Under the pieces are notes generated by a model. That model was not told the origin of the DNA and searched no databases. It saw only the letters and a list, made by a program, of their open reading frames with translations. A stretch of 64,000 nt of DNA from Tetraselmis striata (Eukaryota > Chlorophyta > Chlorodendrophyceae > Chlorodendrales > Chlorodendraceae). Both the position numbers and the translations under genes were made by a program. Shown piece after piece: positions 1 through 11,545 of the stretch (within the stretch, counting starts at the first letter, position 1; each line of letters opens with the position of its first letter). Location: the NCBI GenBank assembly GCA_006384855.1, contig VCJN01000374.1, positions 62,001 to 126,000 on the forward strand, read 5' to 3'.

Positions 1-45
1 AACACTGCCATCAAAATACCCGGCACTGACCACGAAAGGTCCGCC

Positions 46-522
46 CTACCCGTTTGGGCGTCGGCCCATTCGAGTAATACGAGTTGGGGCAAGCCCCAAC
101 CCGCGGAGCAAAGCATTTCGGGAGTGCGATGCATGTGCAACAAAAAAGGCAATGTGAGGGAGGGCCCGACGCCATAGCTGGAAAAATTTCCCATTCCCAG
201 TAAAATCCAGGGCGCAGTGAAGGGAGGGGGGGACCCCGCCCAAAATAAAGGCAGTTAAGTCCTCAGGTGTTGACGCAATAACCTGACTATTAATAAAATC
301 CCCGAACTCCGGAACTAACAACCCAAAATTATGACGGTGATACCCCCACTGCGGGCACTCCACCAACATATGTTCGATAGTCTCAGATTCACCTCCGCCA
401 CATGCAGGGCAACGTTCAAGAAACCGCTCGGGCATGGCATGAATCCGGGCCAATCGGCGGGCAGTGGGAAATACTCGAGTGCATAATTGTATCATAATGT
501 GCAAACCGGCCACAATGTGCAA
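46..522 (-). pseudogene. C-terminal fragment of a non-LTR retrotransposon protein
   Basis: The open frame of 158 codons has a cysteine-histidine knuckle near residue 38 (CPACGGGESETIEHMLVECP: C-x2-C-x8-H-x4-C). This RCPxC...ETxEHxLxxCP pattern is typical of the extreme C terminus of LINE-type reverse transcriptases, downstream of the RT domain. No RT domain is present, because the upstream part would lie to the right, where a different element (family B copy 1) begins. It is therefore read as a 5'-truncated LINE end, a third family distinct from A and B. The frame ends near the window edge. The family assignment rests on the knuckle and its spacing only. Confidence 0.55.
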
Positions 523-629
523 TCCTGCTTATATTCGTCGCTATTACTTGTAGCGACTTTTTTTGAATAGACAGCCGCCCGCCGCAATGCACGTGCGCGA
601 GGCGGCGAATATTTTATTGCATTCGGGCT

Positions 630-1243
630 TTAACAAATGCGCACTACAAACAGAACTAACAGCAACTATGAAGGTTGCCAGCAAAAGAGAGACATAAGCT
701 TGAAACAAGGTCGAGCAGGAGGCTAGGGAGGCAAGAACCAAGGAGGAACCAACGGAACCACGAAGTCGCCAAGCTTCCAGGAACCAAAGGGACCACCGCC
801 CCGGGGCAGGCTATCAGCCGCGGCGAGTACGCTTGCAGCCAACGACACGGGTCATAGCAACACATCCCGCCGAGCGACGCGACGCAGGCGCAGGAGCATC
901 TTCACGTGCCGCGCGCGCCGCCGCGACCCTGCCAAGAACGTTGTATGCATGTGCCATGTTGATGAGCAAGGAGAAACGGCGGCTGCGTCGATTCCAAGGC
1001 GGCGCCACCCATGCAAGAGCTGGCCGATTTTTTCGCCAGTGTGTGTGTGGCTAGCTTTCGCGAGCTCCGCCAATCAAGAAGGCCTCAGCGTGCAGGGCCA
1101 GCGAGCCGAACTCGGAGACGGCGAAAGGAACAAAGCGAAGCATGCCGGCGGCGTTTCTGACACCCTCGTCATACTTTTGGATTTTGTGGCGCTCTGCAAC
1201 CTGCAATGCAGTCGTTGGATCCGAGCTTGACACGCCGAGGATA
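630..1243 (-). mobile_element. Family B LINE, copy 1 (5'-truncated 3' end)
   Basis: On the minus strand this carries the last part of the family B endonuclease region (frame 1233-1051, with HKIQKYDEGVRNAAGMLRF) and the family's 3' untranslated region, ending in TTTGTAGTGCGCATTTGTTA. The same segment recurs at 3986-4676, 26961-27850, 33205-34313 and 47470-48216. The reading frame breaks after about 60 codons. Compared with the other copies its extreme 3' end is altered, with no clear TGTAA. The 5' truncation point is near 1243, where similarity to the other copies stops. Confidence 0.75.
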
Positions 1244-1439
1244 GGGGCGTGATTATCCGCATGAAATAGTCGCTAGAGATCGACTGTGCCATCCGAGAGT
1301 TCGCTCCCCCGCTGGTACCTGTATATAAAATCCTCATGTCTGGTCGCCATATGTGTATCGAACCGTCCCACACGTTTATTTCATGATGACGTAAAAGTAA
1401 AGTTCGTTCCGGATCATCGGCTGAAGCCGCTTCACCACT
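1244..1439. other. Short spacer without a recognisable gene
   Basis: No coding frame or known repeat is recognised. A TATA-like GTATATAAAA lies near 1320, with nothing downstream that it obviously serves. Confidence 0.4.
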
Positions 1440-1640
1440 TGACATCGTGCGCCAACTGCACTCGTAGTGTAGGTGTAGTGGCATAGCCATTAGACCGTTG
1501 CATCATTCGAACCCCGGAGGGCTAATGCATCAACCGGGTAAACCCGAGACACGGGCCCGGACGATATTGCCATGGAAGACGGAGCCGGGTATCGATCCGG
1601 GGTACCTCAGGAGTAGGAGACCGCGAGCGGACATACAAAA
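1440..1640 (-). repeat. Dispersed SINE-like repeat, copy 1
   Basis: The reverse complement matches 30440-30600: both share GTTGATGCATTAGCCCT followed by a Gly/C-rich TTCGAA or ATCGAA segment and a GGCTATGCC end, with an upstream block containing a GAGGT...CGAT motif. A GCAT-AGCC/GGGCTAATGC inverted repeat can form a stem. The TTCGAA loops resemble the B box of tRNA-derived SINEs. The boundaries are approximate, and the SINE reading is inference. Confidence 0.45.
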
Positions 1641-1910
1641 AGGCATGTATAAAGGATTGCCGGCATTATTGGAACGGGTACCCGTAATCCGGACAGACGG
1701 CCTAGGCGAGCTGGGACGACCAGCCAAATTTGATATTTGGAATTCCTTACAACTTTGTTCTTGCATACGGTTAGTCTTTGATGCTAGACGGGCCATCTGT
1801 CTTATGCCCCCGCGGCACATAACCGCATAGAGTCCAGTAATTGAATAGTGCGTAGCGTGCAATCCTTCTTGCCGTCCTTTCGAGCGCCGGGGACCGTGCT
1901 GTCCTACCCG

Positions 1911-1926
1911 CCCCCCCCCCCCCCCC
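1911..1926. repeat. Poly-C run (16)
   Basis: Sixteen consecutive C, followed by a C/G-rich stretch, just upstream of the RT-like debris. Confidence 0.95.
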
Positions 1927-1989
1927 GCCCGCCCGCTTGACCCCACCTTCGTGCGCGTCGCACTCCGGCGGCCGGCCGCGCGGTAAGAC

Positions 1990-2945
1990 GCCATCCTACG
2001 CATGGCGCGCGAGATAGTTGACGCCGGGCCACATCCACGCGTCGTTGCGCCTCGTACAATTTTACGGCGTCAAGCGCTTTGCACACCTGCTGCGAGGTTT
2101 ACCGTCCGAGTCGCTTGCCGAGTTTATGTACGATAGGGACGCCGCAGTACACTCCATCATGCTTGCGCGCATCATGGACCTCACTGACGACGAGACAGCG
2201 GCTAGCCTATGTCTGATGCGCACCGGCCTAGCTATCTACAATGCTCGGCGGTGTTGCCATCGACTCGCTAGTTCACGAGTCGCACGAACAACACCTTGGG
2301 GCCTTTTAAGCTCTCACTGGACCCCTGGTTGAGCGCCTACGGAAGATACCCGGACTCCTAGCGCCCCGTCTGATCCGGCAGCTTGCCAACCCGGAGACGT
2401 CTCCCCTCCCATGGGCCGCCGCAATACGCCGGGCGTGGCATGCCAGCGAGGACAGAGAACACTCTTTCCAGCCGTGGGAAACCGACGTGACCTCTACCGT
2501 GGCGCCAGTCCGCATTTCGGTCGACAGAGCCGGCGACACCACCACCGGAAAGCTCGATTTGCCCCCCAGGCTCACCATAGGCGAGCTGCCCTCCTTGAAC
2601 TCTGATATCGACTAAACTATAAAGGCCTCCGGAAGGTCGCCGCGATTCTATCGCACACGCGTAAGTGGCGCGCTTTATTCGACATGTATAAAGCCGCCAC
2701 ACTGCCCGAAGCGCACACATATATTGTTGCCGTCTGGCCACGGGAGCGTCGCATACCCAACCTCCGACACTCCCGCAGCCTACGCTGCGGAACCCGAACC
2801 GTACCGCGTCGCGTTGAGCAAGTGCTGCGGCATCACCGCCCTCGGCAACAGCCCGCTGCGGCCCGAGGACTCGTGGATCTAAGTACTAAGGACATGGTAA
2901 GGACATGGGATCCACTAACCCTGGGCATGGACCATATCTAGGCGT
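1990..2945 (+). pseudogene. Degenerate LINE reverse-transcriptase fragment (thumb region)
   Basis: The frame 2018-2332 contains RLVQFYGVKRFAHLLRGLP and, about 30 residues on, SLCLMRTGLAIYNA. This follows the post-RT pattern seen in the family B copy at 47170-47440 (RLLQVCGRRFGHHLR ... LVQFGGLGIGDN), with the same order and similar spacing. A second stretch near 2615-2740 in another frame (ILSHTRKWRALFDMYKAATL) fits the region following GGLGI in such proteins. Stops and frame changes separate the parts. No catalytic RT motif is present. It is probably a diverged relative of family B; the alignment was made by eye. Confidence 0.4.
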
Positions 2946-3985
2946 GGCCAGCGTTGCGGGTTCAATGGCCGCGGTCATTAAGCGGGTCATGTGGATCGGC
3001 TCAGTGGTGGGGGCGGTGAAAGTGGGTGGTCAACTACATATATATAGCGGGTGCCCGCATAGGTTTCAACACGGGCAGTAGCGCCCATCCTTGCTTTGGG
3101 ACTCGCACCTACTCTACATACTGACTTGCTGCGGCCACCAAGAGCCCCCATTATATATCGTCATATAGCATAACTACCTCTATGAGTTGTTACGTGCTGT
3201 TGCTGGTCGGGTGCGGGGCGATCGGTGTTGCCCGTCGCCAATCGCTCGCTACTTCGCTATCGACATGATCCCGGGTATACTTCGTGTTGAAAGCGGCGTA
3301 ACGTGGCTCTCGCGGAGTGCATCACCAACACTCATCCCCACCGTCCGTAACTATCCTCGCCGCGGTACAGTTACGGCTTCTCTAGAATCTGAAACATTCA
3401 AGCTCTCCGAGCGACCGTGTGCAGGTCGCACGGGACCCGGCGAATTCGCGTGTGACATCCCCGCCGGTTTGCGCCCCCGTCCGCCAGGCCGGCCGCGCTG
3501 CGCATATATATCCATCGTTGACAGGCAATCTTCATTCTACATATGCGACGAGCGACCGCAGCGCAGCCCCCACCCTTCCTGGCTACATAGCCGGTATATG
3601 CATTTCGCATGTTGCCGCAGTGCTCGATACGCAAGCAAGTTCGCCCGCTGCCGCGTCACGCGCCCTTGTTATCGTGGTCGCGAGACGGGGGTCGGAAGCC
3701 GTGCGCTTTATTTTATCTACAACGGACCACTCACTCACCCCCAAATATTGCGGCTAGGGCAGCGGATGTGCCGACTCCACCTACGGTTGCCGACATTCTC
3801 CGGATAGCATCTGATTAGACGAGCAAAATGTTCCATAAAACCCCCTCACCAGATGTTAGGAGGCAAGGATATGCGGAGAATACTAGCGTAGTGAGCGTGT
3901 TGAGCCTTAGGGCGTGTTGAAACTCATGGCATCTTCTCGCTAGGCTTTTTCCTTCCCTATTCCGTGCATTCTCTAGACGTTATCC
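2946..3985. other. Unassigned stretch with one unrecognised ORF
   Basis: A 206-codon frame (3187-3807, +) is open, but it is Arg/Cys/Pro-rich, overlaps another open frame of 112 codons, and shows no domain I recognise. I treat it as chance or very old debris. No promoter, RNA gene or repeat boundary is evident. Confidence 0.35.
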
Positions 3986-4676
3986 ATTGCCCCTGTCCTC
4001 GGCGTGTCAAGCTCGGATCCAACGACTGCATTGCGGGTCGCAAAGCGCCACAAAATCCAAAAGTATGACGAGGGTGTCCGAAACGCCGCCGGCATGCTCC
4101 GCTTTGTTCCTTTCGCCGTCTCCGAGTTCGGCTCGCTGGCCCCACACGCTGAGGCCTTCTTGGTGGAGCTCTCGAAAGCTAGCCACACGCACACTGGCCA
4201 GAAAATCGGCCAGCTCTTGCATGCGTGGCGCCGCCGCGGTTTCTCCTTGCTCATCAACATGGCAAATGCAGACAACGTTCTTGGCGGGGGTCGCAGCGGT
4301 GCGCGCGGCACGTGATGGTGCTCCTGCGCCTGCGTCGCGTCGCTCGTCGGCATGTGTTGCTACGACCCAGGTCATCGGTTGCAAGCGTACTCGCCGCGGT
4401 TGATGGCCTACCCCGGGGCGGCGGTCTCCATTGGTTTCATGTTTCCCTTTCGGTTTTTCTGGTCGTTTGTTGGCTTCGTAGCTTCCCTGGACCCTTTGGT
4501 TCCTTGGCAGCTTGGCGATTTCGTGGTTCCCTTGGCTCTTCCTTAGTTCTTGGCTCCCTGGCCTCCTGCATGACCTTGGTTTCAGGCTTATGTCTCTCTT
4601 TTACATACTGGCAACCTTTCATAGTTGCTAATAGTTCTGTTTGTAGTGCTCATATGTTAAAGCACTGATGTAAAAG
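3986..4676 (+). mobile_element. Family B LINE, copy 2 (5'-truncated 3' end)
   Basis: It begins inside the endonuclease region at the codons for APILGV and carries frame 4004-4315 with the family signature KYDEGVRNAAGMLRFVPFAVSE, then the 3' untranslated region. It ends in GTTAAAGCACTGATGTAAAA. The TGTAA just before the end matches the green-algal polyadenylation signal. No target-site duplication was found by eye. It lies about 450 bp upstream of the IFT27 start codon, in the same orientation. Confidence 0.75.
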
Positions 4677-4762
4677 AATAATCTCTACACGCTATCCCTG
4701 TCCCTGTATCCAACCATAAAATTATTGAGACCTCTTGCTGTACAACGTAGTGGATGTTTCGT

Positions 4763-4822
4763 ACTGCCTTTTCGGGTGATTTCCTTATTATCGCCTTTTG
4801 CGGCTCCTAGCTAGCTCATGTA
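4763..4822. repeat. Terminal-repeat copy of a MITE-like family (right-end orientation)
   Basis: Read in reverse, the segment gives TACATGAGCTAGCT...GCAAAAGGCGAT...GGAAATCACC...AAAAGGC. This matches the ends at 38422-38480, 48237-48272 and 48421-48474 (reversed). No partner end is seen nearby, so it is either a solo end or part of an element not resolved here. It lies 305 bp upstream of the IFT27 start codon. Confidence 0.5.
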
Positions 4823-5126
4823 ACTATTTCATTGAATACGTACTATCACCCGTACCTGTGTATGCACCGCGCGCACGAATTGTCGACCGTCGCTCTCGGG
4901 CCGCGGGCGGGGCGGCATGGCACTGAACTCACCCAACCCGCCCAGCTCCGGGCTCTGCCTGACGACTACCTCCAGCCGTCGCCGCACTAGCTTAGCCGCC
5001 TAACATCGACTTCGATCCCGATTGTGACGCCCCTGCAATCCCCGCGGTCACACACCTACTTTGCACCGACCCCATCCGCCCCGAACACTTCCAGCTCGGC
5101 CGTCGCGGCTGGCGCGGAGCGGCGCG
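4823..5126 (+). promoter_or_regulatory. 5' flank and presumed leader of IFT27
   Basis: This is the GC-rich sequence between the MITE-like end and the IFT27 start codon. I see no TATA box or other recognisable promoter motif. The start codon context is GCGCGATGG, with G at +4. The promoter role is inferred from position only. Confidence 0.3.
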
Positions 5127-5675
5127 ATGGTGAAGACGACGCTGGGGAAGGCGACGGAGCACAGCGTGACGCTGCGCTGCAAAGTTGCCGTCGTAGGTAG
5201 GAGCCCTGGAGGTGCAGGTTACCAGCGTAACGGGGATATCGCGGAGTGCGAGGAGGCTGTGGCAAAAGGGGGCTCGGGGAGGAGGGGGGCCCTGGCGCTC
5301 GTCAAACCATCAAGTGCGCCGTCAGTGGCCCTCGCGTCTGGGCGAGGGGAGGCCTGGCACAGTCTGCGAGTGTCTGGTCCGTGCGCTGGCTGGGTCCATG
5401 TTAAGATAGGAAAGCAGTGCGGCTGGAATTCCGGCGCACAGGGGCGCCACGCTACAGGCCGGACTGGGCCAGGCAGTGGGAAAGGGAGTGGCGGGGGTCT
5501 TTTTGGGAAACCACTACTGGGGTGGCTGAATGTTGTGTGTGAACACGAGGTGGCTGAGGCTCTACGGTGCTGTGGTGCCACAGGGGAGGCCGCTGTAGGA
5601 AAGACCGCGCTGTGCCAGATGTTCCAGAGCAACGGTACCCTGTTCCCGAAAAACTACAAGCTGGTGCGCCATCGG

Positions 5676-5706
<31 letters not shown>

Positions 5707-7487
5707 TTCTCCCTTCCCCCTCTTCCGCCTCTTATTACTCCCCACATGCCACCCCACTGAATGTGCATGCTATCCGCTGGGCCGGGCTTCCGTCAGCCGC
5801 GTATGGAAGAGGGGCAGCATATGCAGAGCAGGTGTGGGATGGGGCCCTAAGCGCTTCAGGCTGCATGTTGCGCAGACCGCAGGCGTGGACCTCATCACCG
5901 GCAGCATCACCGTGCCCGGCAGCACCACAGTGGTAGAACAGTACCTGCACGACACCGGCGGGCAGGCCATCTTCAACGACTGGGCCGCCAAGTACTGGAG
6001 CGATATCTCCATCGTAATGCTGGTGTACGACATCACGCGGCAAGAGACGTTCTCTGCTCTCGGGCAGTGGCTGGAGCTTGTCAAGGCGCAGAGGCGAGCA
6101 TCCAACCCCCCTCCGCCCCCCCCCCCCCCCTTTCCCATCTCCCCCCCTTTTCTTGTCCTGTAATTTTGACCCGTTTTGCTGGCTGAGCCTTTAACGCCCT
6201 GCAACTCCGTGGAAGGCGGTGTTCCCTGGTATAGCTTGTGAATAAGGCGTTATTTAGAAGCAAGCTCAACGCCGTCTCCCGCATGCCTCCCCAGGCCCGA
6301 CAAGGACCGCCCGCTGATGGGTGTGGTGGTGGGCAACAAGAAGGACCTCGACATCCGCCGGCAGGTGTCCACCACCCAGGGAGAGGACTGGGCGCGGGGC
6401 CAGGGCCTCGACTTCGTGGAGGTCTCCGCGGTGAGCCCGCCGCACGTCAACCCCACATATGGACCTACACCGCCTATATCTCGGCCTTGTGCTGTGCGCC
6501 ACTGTAGCTCTAGCCGTTTCAGACAAGCACTCTGGATGTTCTATATCTCACTTGTGTGTGTTGAGTTTGTGTGTGTGCGTGTGTAATACATTGCGGATCC
6601 GGCATACGCTAGGCGGACGTGACTTGCATAAAGCACAAGATAGCAGGTTGTATCATACCGTACCTCAGTAATCAATTGACCAGAATGTTACCGATGCAGC
6701 GCTGGTATGTACAATATCATTCATAAACCGCTGCGGATTGATTTGTGAATACTGTACGGACACACAGGGTTGGTTGCACATCTTCACGAGAGCTGGCGTA
6801 TCTGTCACAGCCATACACTGGCTATATATCTCGTGACAGGTGGCAGCTCCACTTGAAGCTGAAATGCAGAGCCCGGGATATACTGGTTTGCTTCTAGATT
6901 ACATATGTATATCTATATACATATATACATACATGCTATATCATACACAGTATGGCAGAGCTCTTTCGCAGACGCAGACACAGACACAGACACACAGACA
7001 CAGACACAGACACACACACACACATGTACGTGTACGTGCACATTGACGCTGCCTGTATATGTGCAGGCCGATGCTAGTTTAAGAGTCCATAATCAAAGCC
7101 TGAAAGTGAGGTCGCATCCGCCACATGCCCTGCGGCTGATCTCTGACAGGCGGCGCGGCACGGTCTTATTGGCAGCTTTATTATTTCTTGGTCTGTACCT
7201 ATACTTCTGCAAGGGTCTATAGCATCGCATCGAATTGGGGATACCGTGGTGCGCCTTGTGCGCCGTGCCACCTTGTCTGTTAGCGCCACTTCGGATACCC
7301 ACATTTACGTCTTCTCTCTCTCTTCCCGCGGGTGTCTGTTGGAGAGAGGCCTGACTTTGGTGGCCGCGCTGCACAGATGCCGCCAACGGCGAAGGGCTAC
7401 GACACGGGTTTCCTGTGCATCGCGGAAAAGTATGCGGCCTTCTATGAGCAGCAGATGAAGGAGATGAAGCGCGGCTTCGCAAGCTGA
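5127..7487 (+). CDS. IFT27: IFT27, Rab-like small GTPase of the IFT-B complex (5 exons)
   Basis: The exons are 5127-5196, 5584-5663, 5876-6093, 6295-6430 and 7377-7487, which join to 204 codons plus TGA. The product has a P loop GEAAVGKT (residues 24-31, split by intron 1), a G3 motif HDTGGQ (75-80), a G4 motif NKKD (137-140) and a G5 motif VSA (166-168). The order, the PDKDRPL segment after helix 3, the VSAMPP exon junction, the length and the absence of a C-terminal prenylation cysteine (it ends GFAS) all fit IFT27/RABL4. That protein pairs with IFT25 in intraflagellar transport complex B and helps BBSome-dependent export from cilia. Introns 1, 2 and 4 are GT-AG; intron 3 uses GC-AG. Introns 2 and 3 have a C run about 15-20 nt after the donor, and intron 4 holds a CA-rich microsatellite. 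No TGTAA signal was seen in the 400 bases after the stop. The splice sites were chosen to keep the GTPase motifs continuous, and the reading frame holds throughout. Confidence 0.9.
5680..5706. repeat. Poly-C run (27) in IFT27 intron 2
   Basis: The longest homopolymer in the window. It begins 17 nt after the intron 2 donor at 5664. Confidence 0.95.
6094..6294 (+). other. IFT27 intron 3, GC-AG type
   Basis: The donor reads CAGAG|GCGAGC and the acceptor CCCCAG|GCCC. Only this cut restores AGG-CCC-GAC (Arg-Pro-Asp), which continues the KAQ-RPDKDRPL segment expected in IFT27. No GT donor nearby keeps both frame and motif. A run of 15 C (6116-6130) lies 22 nt after the donor. Confidence 0.75.
6116..6130. 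repeat. Poly-C run (15) in IFT27 intron 3
   Basis: It is preceded by a shorter C/T-rich stretch starting at 6106. Confidence 0.95.
6967..7024. repeat. CA/CAGA microsatellite in IFT27 intron 4
   Basis: Repeats of GACACA and CA run through most of this stretch, followed by alternating ACGTGT. This is a simple-sequence repeat that lengthens the 946-bp intron. Confidence 0.85.
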
Positions 7488-9063
7488 TGCTAGTAGCCCA
7501 GCGGTTTTAAAGCGGGTGGTAGCAGTACGGCACTGCGCTGGCTTAATCAGAAAGGTTGAGGGGCTGGATGACGATTCCGTTGTCAGCAGAGAGGAGCAAG
7601 TGTAGCAGCATGTGCGAAGACGTATTCGTGTTGTGCAGTGCTTAGTCCGCTCCCAAAGTCCGTTTACAAACAGGCAGTTGCCAATGTATACTTGTGCATG
7701 TGTATCCTCCCACGGGCGCTGGATGGTGTTGGCCAGAGGAGGCCGAGGCGGCATGGTCCCAGCCAAGCTCTGCGGGGTAACCAGAATGGCCATGGCTGCC
7801 ACGCTTGGTTCGCCGCTCTGGCTACCCGTAAGGCTTGGCAGGCTGGCGGTGGCATACAGGTTTATGCCACAATTTTAAATCGAATATAAGGCTGGCATTA
7901 TAATAAATTCTGACATAGCTGCGTGGTTAGGCCTTGATGAGGATAAACATATCTGCGTCCCGGGAACCAGATTCAGCTTCCAGTTAGACTGGGGCTTCAG
8001 ATGTGATAGGTGGCGAAAGGGGGGTGCAGGTTACGCTCGTGATTCGGCTTATTTTGCGCTGGTTCGAATCCTGCCGGGCCCCTCGGTGGAAATATAACCA
8101 AGGGGGGTAGGGGAGGGGGGGTGGGGGTGCGATGCGAATATTATTAGGTTCTCCTACAAACCCTAGTACTGTGGCTTACCGCGCGACCCGCATCCCGATA
8201 AAAAGGCGATGTATTCGTCCCGTGCGGGCGGATTTTCACCGCGTAGGGGCCCGCTAGGCGCAGCCCAATAGCTGAATATGGGCGCGTATTGATGGCCAGC
8301 CCTACCACATACCCTGAAAGATGCCCTAGCAGGTGACCATATGGACCCACCCGCTGACTCGGGGGCTACACCCCTGCGCAGTCTGGGCTGAAGCCCGTCT
8401 CTAGCAAGGGCGCATTCAATGCAGACAGCAACAATACTGAAGGAGGGCTGGTTTTGGAGCAAGCCTTAATTGCAGTATTGGCCGTTTTGCGGGAACTGCT
8501 CACTTGCTTGCATGCCAACGGCGGGGAGAGCGCGCCTTTGTGAATGTGTTATACGATGGTAGAGCTAACTCTTGGCGTGCACCCGTACACATAAAGCGCA
8601 TATATGTGCGATATAAAAACTAGTGCTCTCGTTTCATTGGGTTATCAAATTCATTACTAAAACTTAACAATGACACGCACACGTATGGCTTTTACAACGA
8701 GAGCACAACAAACGCCACTTAGGGCTGTCCCCACGAATGATGTCATGTTCACGTATGGCACATGGAAGGGCGCCGGAAACGAAGGTGAGGGCTTAGAATG
8801 GGCCAATCTAAAATTGATGCTTGACAAGGGGGCAAGACTTTTATGGGCAGGCGTATATTATTGTATTATAATATAGAGTATGAAGTAACTTGACAGTTGA
8901 ATCAGCGATGCGTCGATTTTTCAGAAAATGTTAAAAGAACGGGTTCTATATCACTGGCCTACAGTTCCATGAATTGCATTGCCAGCGCTTTGAAGTACCA
9001 GCAGCGGGCGTTTGCATTGCCAGCGCTTTGAAGTACCAGAGTTTTTTTTCCATTAATACCAGC
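7488..9063. other. Region downstream of IFT27 without a recognised gene
   Basis: A 68-codon ORF (8670-8876, +) begins after an A/T-rich leader but resembles nothing I know. A GGTTCGAATCC B-box-like motif lies at about 8061, but no complete tRNA fold surrounds it. A G-rich stretch follows at 8100-8130. The 3' untranslated region of IFT27 presumably lies at the left end. Confidence 0.4.
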
Positions 9064-9113
9064 AGCGAGTAGCGAGTACCAGTACCAATACCAATACCAG
9101 TACCAGAGTCAGG
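9064..9113. repeat. TACCAG-rich simple repeat at the 5' edge of family A copy 1
   Basis: Irregular repeats of TACCAG, TACCAA and CGAGTA run up to the start of the family A element. The 3' end of family A itself terminates in CACCAGTACC, so the element appears flanked on both sides by the same short word. Confidence 0.6.
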
Positions 9114-9161
9114 CCCCACCCACCCAGCGGCCCCGGAGGCGCTGCGGGGCCGTGTGTCGCC

Positions 9162-11545
9162 ATGCCTCACCCGCCGCCCAGATCGCATAGCTGCCCTCAA
9201 CCCCCTTCCACGCGACGTCACCGTTATGCCCGGGCTGTGGCGGGTCGCTTGTATCCGGCGGGGCGCCGCGCGATGTCTGCGCCTTCCGCCGATGGTGCGG
9301 CAGAACGCGCCGTTGACCCCGGGTCGCCGCCGCCCCCCAGTACATCGTCCAGTATATCAGGCAGCCCCGGCGCATCGCGTGCGGCGGGAGCGTCGCCCGC
9401 GGCAACACCGTCCAGCGGCAGTGCACCCGACGCCACCCAGCCAAGGCCGAGCCCGCCCGCGGCTGCCGCCCCGCCGGCTCCCACGTACGCCCAGGCGGTG
9501 AGCCGGTCGTCGAGTCCCGAGTCCGCGACGGGCGCGGCAGGTACGACCGGCGCGCGCACTGCCTCGCCTGTGTCGTCGCCTCGCCGCAGTACTTTCAGCA
9601 GTATTTCGGGGCCCGGCGCGTCGCAGCGCGATCACGATGGCGCTCCGACCGGCCAGGAAGTCTCCGAGCGGCCCCAGCCGCGGCCGTGCGGCGGCAACCG
9701 CGGCCTAGCGCTCACCGGCCTCGATGCTCTCGCCCGCCTGCATTCCAGGCTACACGACAGCGGGCCGGCGCGGTGGGGCGTAGCGCCGGCAGCGGCTTGG
9801 ACAGTCGCCGACGCGCTTTCAGTCGCTGGCGTCGCCGCGGGCGCCGCGTGGGCGCCGAGGATTGACGCCGCAGCCAGGTCGCTCCAGCCCGCCCGCGTCA
9901 GGCACCACTTGGCCGACGTGTTGGCTTTCACCGAGGTCGCCGCCGCGTGGCTAGCCAAGGTGCGCGCCGTGCTGGCCGAGCGGCACCGCCGTCGGGGGGC
10001 GCGCCGCGCCGGTGGAGGTGGACAATCGTCAGTGATGCCGTCGCCCGCACTGCCGTCCGCCGCTGCGTTCCGGGGCGTCGCAGCGCCCCCGGTTGTTGCC
10101 CCCACGCCGCCAGAGGTGGGTGCACCGGCCGGCCACCCCGGTAGCCAGGCCTCACGGGCTCGGTATCCGCCCCCCCCTACTCGCCCATCTCCAGCCGGCG
10201 ACGGGGTGGGGTGGGGTGCGGTGGACCCCCTCTCCGACGTGGACCTGGTGCACATGCCGGCGGAGATGTCCATGGAGACGGCGGTGCCTATTGACTTTCA
10301 AGCAGCGTGGGCGGAGGCACAACGCTTCGTAAATGAGCGGGTGGTGGCGGCGATGGAGGCCGATGACCCCGTGGTGTTTGATAGGGCGCTTAAGTGGAAG
10401 TACCTGCTGCCGCAATTGTTGCTTACGGCCCCGAGCCGAGGCGGACGGCGGCGGCTACAAGCCTTGGCGTGGCGCTTCCGCGCTTTCGCGGAGAGGCGCA
10501 TGACCGAACTCGTGCGCTCATGGGACGACGCGCGCACTGAGGCGTTCTACGCCGGACATGCCCGCCAGCGTCGGACGGACGCCGATCTCTTTGCGGCGCT
10601 GCTCGTGGGCACCGCGGACACCGTTGTGGCGTTGGTGGAGGACGGAGAGCTCTCCCGAGCGGCGGGCCGACTATCTTCTAAGGGTATGGGCGACTTGTCC
10701 GATCCTGCTATCCTCGCCCGGCTGCGCGACAAGCACCCGTCCCGTAGCCACCCGATCCCAGACGCCGCGTATGACATTCCGGTGGACGAGGCCGCCCTGA
10801 CGGTGGACATGCGCGTGCCGTACCAGCAACTCAAGCAGCACGTGGCGGCGGGGCCCTCAGGCATGCGCAACGAGTATCTCCGCTGCTTGGTGGGCGAATA
10901 CGCGCCGGCGTCCGGGCCCGCGGCAGTCCGCGCCATGTCGGAGGTTGCCTCCATGTACCTCCAAGGTCGCCTGCCCGGGTGGTTCAACCGGCTCTTCGCC
11001 TCTGCTAGGCTCGTGGCACCTGTCAAGAAGCTAGGCGAGGGGAGGGCCCCGGACGTGCGGCCTGTGGCAGTCGGGGAGGCGGAGCGGCGCGCAGCGGAGC
11101 GGGCAGTGGTGGACAACATGAAGGAGGCATACGTGTCGGTGCTCGCTCCATCTCAGCTCGGCGTTGGCATTCCCGCGGGCGACTCTGTGCTCATCCACGG
11201 CGTCCGGCTCATCGCCGAGAAGCTTGGCCCACGTGCCGTCATCGTCCACACAGACCTTCGCAACGCTTACAACGAGGCATGGCGCCGCACCATCATCCAA
11301 CGCCACATCGATTGCTCTCCACTACACCCTGTCATCCCTGCGCTCCTAGCCTCCCTCTCCACGGATTCGTATCTAATCGTGGACGACCGGTCCGCCCGTC
11401 TGCGGTCGGAGGACGGCGTGCAGCAAGGCGCACCGTTGGCCACGACTTCCTTTTGCGTCGCGATTCACCCCGAGGTGCAGCAGTGTGATACCACGTTGGA
11501 GGTCAATGACGGGGCGGCGCGCTTCAACGCCGACGATGGATTTTT
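9162..11545 (+). pseudogene. Family A polyprotein, N-terminal part and reverse transcriptase
   Basis: The first about 370 residues are rich in Ala, Pro and Ser with no zinc finger. The RT follows: GPSGMRNEYL (finger motif), HTDLRNAYNE (motif A with the catalytic Asp), DGVQQGAPLA (motif B) and FNADDG (motif C; the two Asp are present). Directly after motif C the frame is lost at a run of five T (11541-11545). One more T restores a long frame beginning FFGGPSDVW that joins the next segment. The start at 9162 is uncertain, since a second in-frame Met lies at 9273. The combination of RT motifs with a downstream restriction-like nuclease places it among the RLE-type LINEs; the clade is not determined. 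Confidence 0.75.

Noticed and set aside
3187..3807. 206-codon gene
   Set aside because: No domain, no sensible start context, and an overlapping frame of similar quality; a frame of this length is expected by chance in 64 kb.
8014..8080. Possible tRNA gene around GGTTCGAATCC
   Set aside because: The T arm has a mismatch, no 7-bp acceptor stem can be formed at the right distance, and the span is too short for a full tRNA.
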